Of a stretch of 6,903 bases of DNA, positions 4,969 to 6,903 are shown in pieces. Position 1 is the first letter of the stretch; every line of letters begins with the position of its first letter. The stretch covers positions 1 through 6,903 of the forward strand of contig JADDQT010000098.1 in NCBI GenBank assembly GCA_016781225.1, given 5' to 3'. This DNA comes from Actinomycetota bacterium (GTDB lineage: Bacteria; Actinomycetota; Acidimicrobiia; Acidimicrobiales; GCA-2861595). The translations under genes were made by a program, and so were the position numbers. The notes below the pieces were generated by a model. The model had not been told where the DNA came from. It did not search any database and saw only the letters and a program-made list of their open reading frames with translations.

Positions 4969-5736
4969 TCAGGCGCCCACGGCGTGGTAGCCGCCGTCGA
5001 CGTGAACCATCTCGCCAGTGGTGGCCGGGAACAGGTTCGACAGCAGGGCCACACAGGCCCGGGCCACGGGCTCGGCGTCGCCCACGTCCCACCCGAGGGG
5101 CGCCCGGTCCTTCCATGCCTCCTCGAAGCTGTCGAACCCGGGGATCGACTTGGCGGCCACGGTGCGGAGGGGGCCGGCGCATACCAGGTTGACCCTCACC
5201 CCGAGGGGGCCAAGGTCCCTGGCCAGGTATCGGGCCGTGGACTCGAGGGCGGCCTTGGCCACGCCCATCCAGTCGTACTGGGGCCACGCCTGCCGAGCGT
5301 CGAAGTCGAGGGCCACCACCGAGCCCCCGCCCTCCTTCATGAGGGGTAGGGCGGCCTGGGTTAGGGCCTTCAGGGAGTAGGCCGACACCTGCAGTGCGGT
5401 GGCCACGTCGTCCCACTCCGCCCGCAGGATGTCGCCGCCGAGGCAGGCCTCGGGAGCGAAGCCGATGGCGTGGACGACCCCGTCCACCCGGCCCCACCGG
5501 CGCTGCAGCTCGCCGGTGAGGGCGGTGAAGTGCTCGGGGTTGGACACGTCCAGCTCGAGCACGTCGGGGGGCTCGGGGAGGCGGCGAGCCGAACGGGTGG
5601 TGAGGCTCATGGGCCGGCCGAAGGAGGTGAGCACCAGCTCGGCACCGTGCTCCTGCGCCAGCCGGGCGACGGCGAAGGCGATGGAGGCGTCGGTGAGCAC
5701 CCCGGTGACGACCAGCTTCTTGCCCTCGAGCAGCAT
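4969..5736 (-). CDS. fabI: Enoyl-[acyl-carrier-protein] reductase, FabI/InhA type
   Basis: A complete 255-residue short-chain dehydrogenase-type enoyl reductase, which reduces the trans-2-enoyl-ACP double bond with NAD(P)H in the last step of each type II fatty-acid elongation round. The nucleotide-binding start is VVTGVLTDASIAFAVA (9-24) and HAIGFAP follows at 89-95. The catalytic YDWMGVAK has Tyr134 and Lys141, matching InhA Tyr158/Lys165; Phe125 in ALDFDARQAW matches InhA Phe149. The C-terminus ATTGEMVHVDGGYHAVGA is typical. At 255 residues it matches Streptomyces-type FabI and lacks the extra substrate-loop residues of the 269-residue InhA, which argues against a long-chain mycolate role. 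The position equal to InhA Ser94 is Ala90. The ATG at 5736 has a good ribosome binding site. It lies 26 bases after the carboxyltransferase stop. Confidence 0.96.
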   Translation of the reverse strand: MLLEGKKLVVTGVLTDASIAFAVARLAQEHGAELVLTSFGRPMSLTTRSARRLPEPPDVLELDVSNPEHFTALTGELQRRWGRVDGVVHAIGFAPEACLGGDILRAEWDDVATALQVSAYSLKALTQAALPLMKEGGGSVVALDFDARQAWPQYDWMGVAKAALESTARYLARDLGPLGVRVNLVCAGPLRTVAAKSIPGFDSFEEAWKDRAPLGWDVGDAEPVARACVALLSNLFPATTGEMVHVDGGYHAVGA

Positions 5737-5743
5737 GTTCCTA

Positions 5744-5748
5744 TCCTT
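5744..5748 (-). promoter_or_regulatory. Ribosome binding site AAGGA of fabI
   Basis: AAGGA on the minus strand lies seven bases before the fabI ATG. It is the strongest ribosome binding site in this gene run and fixes the fabI start, since the open frame continues far upstream into the carboxyltransferase gene. Confidence 0.75.
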
Positions 5749-5762
5749 GCAGCAGCGGGCCG

Positions 5763-6903
5763 CTACAGCGGCGTGTTGGCGTGGCGGCGGTGCGGGAGCC
5801 GCTCCCGCTTGGTGTGCAGGGCGGCCAGGGCGCCGGCCACGACCCGGCGCGTGGCCGCCGGCTCGATCACCTCGTCCACGAACCCTCGCTCGGCGGCGAT
5901 CACCGGCGTGCAGTAGCGCTCGGCGTAGTCGGTCTCCAACGCCTTGCGCTCCTGGTCGCGAGCAGTGGCGTCGTCCAGCGCGGCCAGGCGGCGGCCATGG
6001 AGGATGTTGACTGCGCCCTGGGCACCCATCACCGCCACCTCCGCCGAGGGCCAGGCCAGGCACGTGTCGCCGCCCATCCCTTTGGAGTCCATCACGATGT
6101 ATGCGCCGCCGTATGCCTTGCGCAGGATCACGCTCACACGGGGCACGGTGGCCGCGGCGTATGCGTGCACCAGCTCGGCGCCGTGGCGGATCATTCCCTG
6201 CCACTCGACGTCCTTGCCGGGCTGGAACCCGGGCGTGTCCACGAAGGTGAGCAGGGCGACGTTGAACGCATCGCACAGCTGCACCAGGCGGGCCGCCTTG
6301 CTGGCCGCGTCCACGTCGATGGCTCCGGCCGTCTGCGAGGGCTGGTTGGCGATGACGCCAACGGGCATGCCGCCGACGGTCGCCAACCCGGTGACCATGT
6401 TGGGGGCGTGGAGGCGCCTGACCTCGAAGAAGGACTCGGCGTCCACCACGTCCTCGACCACCACCCGCACGTCGTAGGAGGCGGTCGACGAGGCGGGCAC
6501 GGCCGACGCCGCCACCTCCGAGTCTCGCCCCACCGGATCGGACGAGAGGGTGACGGGTGGCTCCTCATGGTTGTTCGGCGGGAAGTAGGACAGTGCGTGG
6601 AGCGCGGCGTCGAGGGCGGCGTCCTCGTCGTCCTCCACGGCCCATGCCAGCCCGGTGTGCAGCGCGTGGACGTCGGCGCCTCCGAGCTCGCGGTTGCCCA
6701 CCTCCTTGCCGGTGAATCCCTGCACCGCCCGGGGGCCGCTCACGTAGGCGAAGGCCTCGTTGGTCATGACGAGGATGTCGGCCACGCCCAGGAGCAGGGC
6801 GGGCCCCGACACGCACGGGCCGGTGACCACGATGGCCACCGGTACCACACCGGACGCGGCACTGACCGCCCTGGCCACCCGGCCCCAGGCATGCAGCGAG
6901 GCG
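5763..6903 (-). CDS. Acyl-CoA carboxylase beta (carboxyltransferase) subunit (N-terminus cut off)
   Basis: The frame is open to the right edge (ASLHAWGRV just before the internal GTG at 6878), so the gene continues outside the window. 379 residues are visible of the usual 510-530. The enzyme moves a carboxyl group from biotin onto acetyl-CoA or propionyl-CoA, giving malonyl- or methylmalonyl-CoA. Visible marks are GPCVSGPALLLGVADILVMT, GFTGKEVGNRELGGADVH, NMVTGLATVGGMPVGVIANQ, the crotonase-type RKAYGGAYIVMDSKGMGGD and LAWPSAEVAVMGAQGAVNI, ending RHANTPL like other family members. The residue after GGAY is Ile (codon 6096-6098); in Streptomyces subunits this site helps set acyl-CoA preference, with Ile in the broad acetyl/propionyl type and Asp in the propionyl type. 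The first oxyanion segment (GPCVSG) departs from the common GPCAGG. It probably heads or belongs to the operon with fabI. The biotin subunit is not in the window. Confidence 0.94.
   Translation of the reverse strand, partial: ASLHAWGRVARAVSAASGVVPVAIVVTGPCVSGPALLLGVADILVMTNEAFAYVSGPRAVQGFTGKEVGNRELGGADVHALHTGLAWAVEDDEDAALDAALHALSYFPPNNHEEPPVTLSSDPVGRDSEVAASAVPASSTASYDVRVVVEDVVDAESFFEVRRLHAPNMVTGLATVGGMPVGVIANQPSQTAGAIDVDAASKAARLVQLCDAFNVALLTFVDTPGFQPGKDVEWQGMIRHGAELVHAYAAATVPRVSVILRKAYGGAYIVMDSKGMGGDTCLAWPSAEVAVMGAQGAVNILHGRRLAALDDATARDQERKALETDYAERYCTPVIAAERGFVDEVIEPAATRRVVAGALAALHTKRERLPHRRHANTPL

Noticed and set aside
4377..5192. Plus-strand open frame of 271 codons opposite the 'phosphatase' and fabI genes
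   Set aside because: It crosses two well-supported minus-strand genes and ends in Arg/Pro/Gly-rich sequence.
5399..6010. Plus-strand open frames opposite fabI and the carboxyltransferase gene
   Set aside because: Ser/Arg/Pro-rich products antisense to enzymes with intact catalytic motifs.
1..6903. CRISPR array, tRNA, rRNA, insertion sequence or phage attachment site
   Set aside because: No regularly spaced repeats, cloverleaf-like stretches, transposase motifs or long terminal repeats were seen on either strand.

Overview
The window comes from a high-GC actinobacterium. Three things point there: frequent GTG starts, a divergent actinobacterial-type acyl-CoA carboxylase beta subunit next to a FabI/InhA enoyl reductase, and a toxin-antitoxin pair that, from memory, looks like mycobacterial MazE2/MazF2. 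An uncultured Acidimicrobiia-like lineage is my best guess, but the sequence does not settle this.

Left half (+ strand). A cell-wall lytic transglycosylase enters from the left edge, preceded by a long coiled coil, and ends at 1119. A hairpin with no U-tract follows at 1133-1165. About 320 bases without a confident gene hold a start-less lipoprotein-like reading frame and a perfect dyad at 1328-1345. A clear promoter (TTGACC, 17 bases, TATCCT) then drives an apparently leaderless ribbon-helix-helix antitoxin gene overlapped by a MazF endoribonuclease gene. Packed behind these on the same strand are a polytopic membrane protein, a possible 43-residue single-pass membrane protein starting at a GTGA overlap, and a 253-residue conserved but uncharacterised actinobacterial protein ending at 3508.

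Right half (- strand, read right to left). A tightly spaced gene run enters from the right edge: the acyl-CoA carboxylase carboxyltransferase subunit (N-terminus cut off), fabI, a protein usually annotated as a 'phosphatase' in actinobacteria, and an unrecognised 212-residue protein. Gaps are 26, 13 and 17 bases, so this is probably one operon. The first two genes make sense together: the carboxylase makes malonyl- or methylmalonyl-CoA, and FabI does the last reduction of type II fatty-acid elongation. The two halves converge at 3508/3526 with only 17 bases between stop codons.

I see no CRISPR array, tRNA, rRNA, insertion sequence or clear new defence system. The most interesting points are the helically spaced GTAT repeats in the antitoxin promoter, the uncharacterised proteins trailing the toxin gene, the unknown gene at the end of the lipid operon, and an almost fully open reading frame exactly antisense to it.
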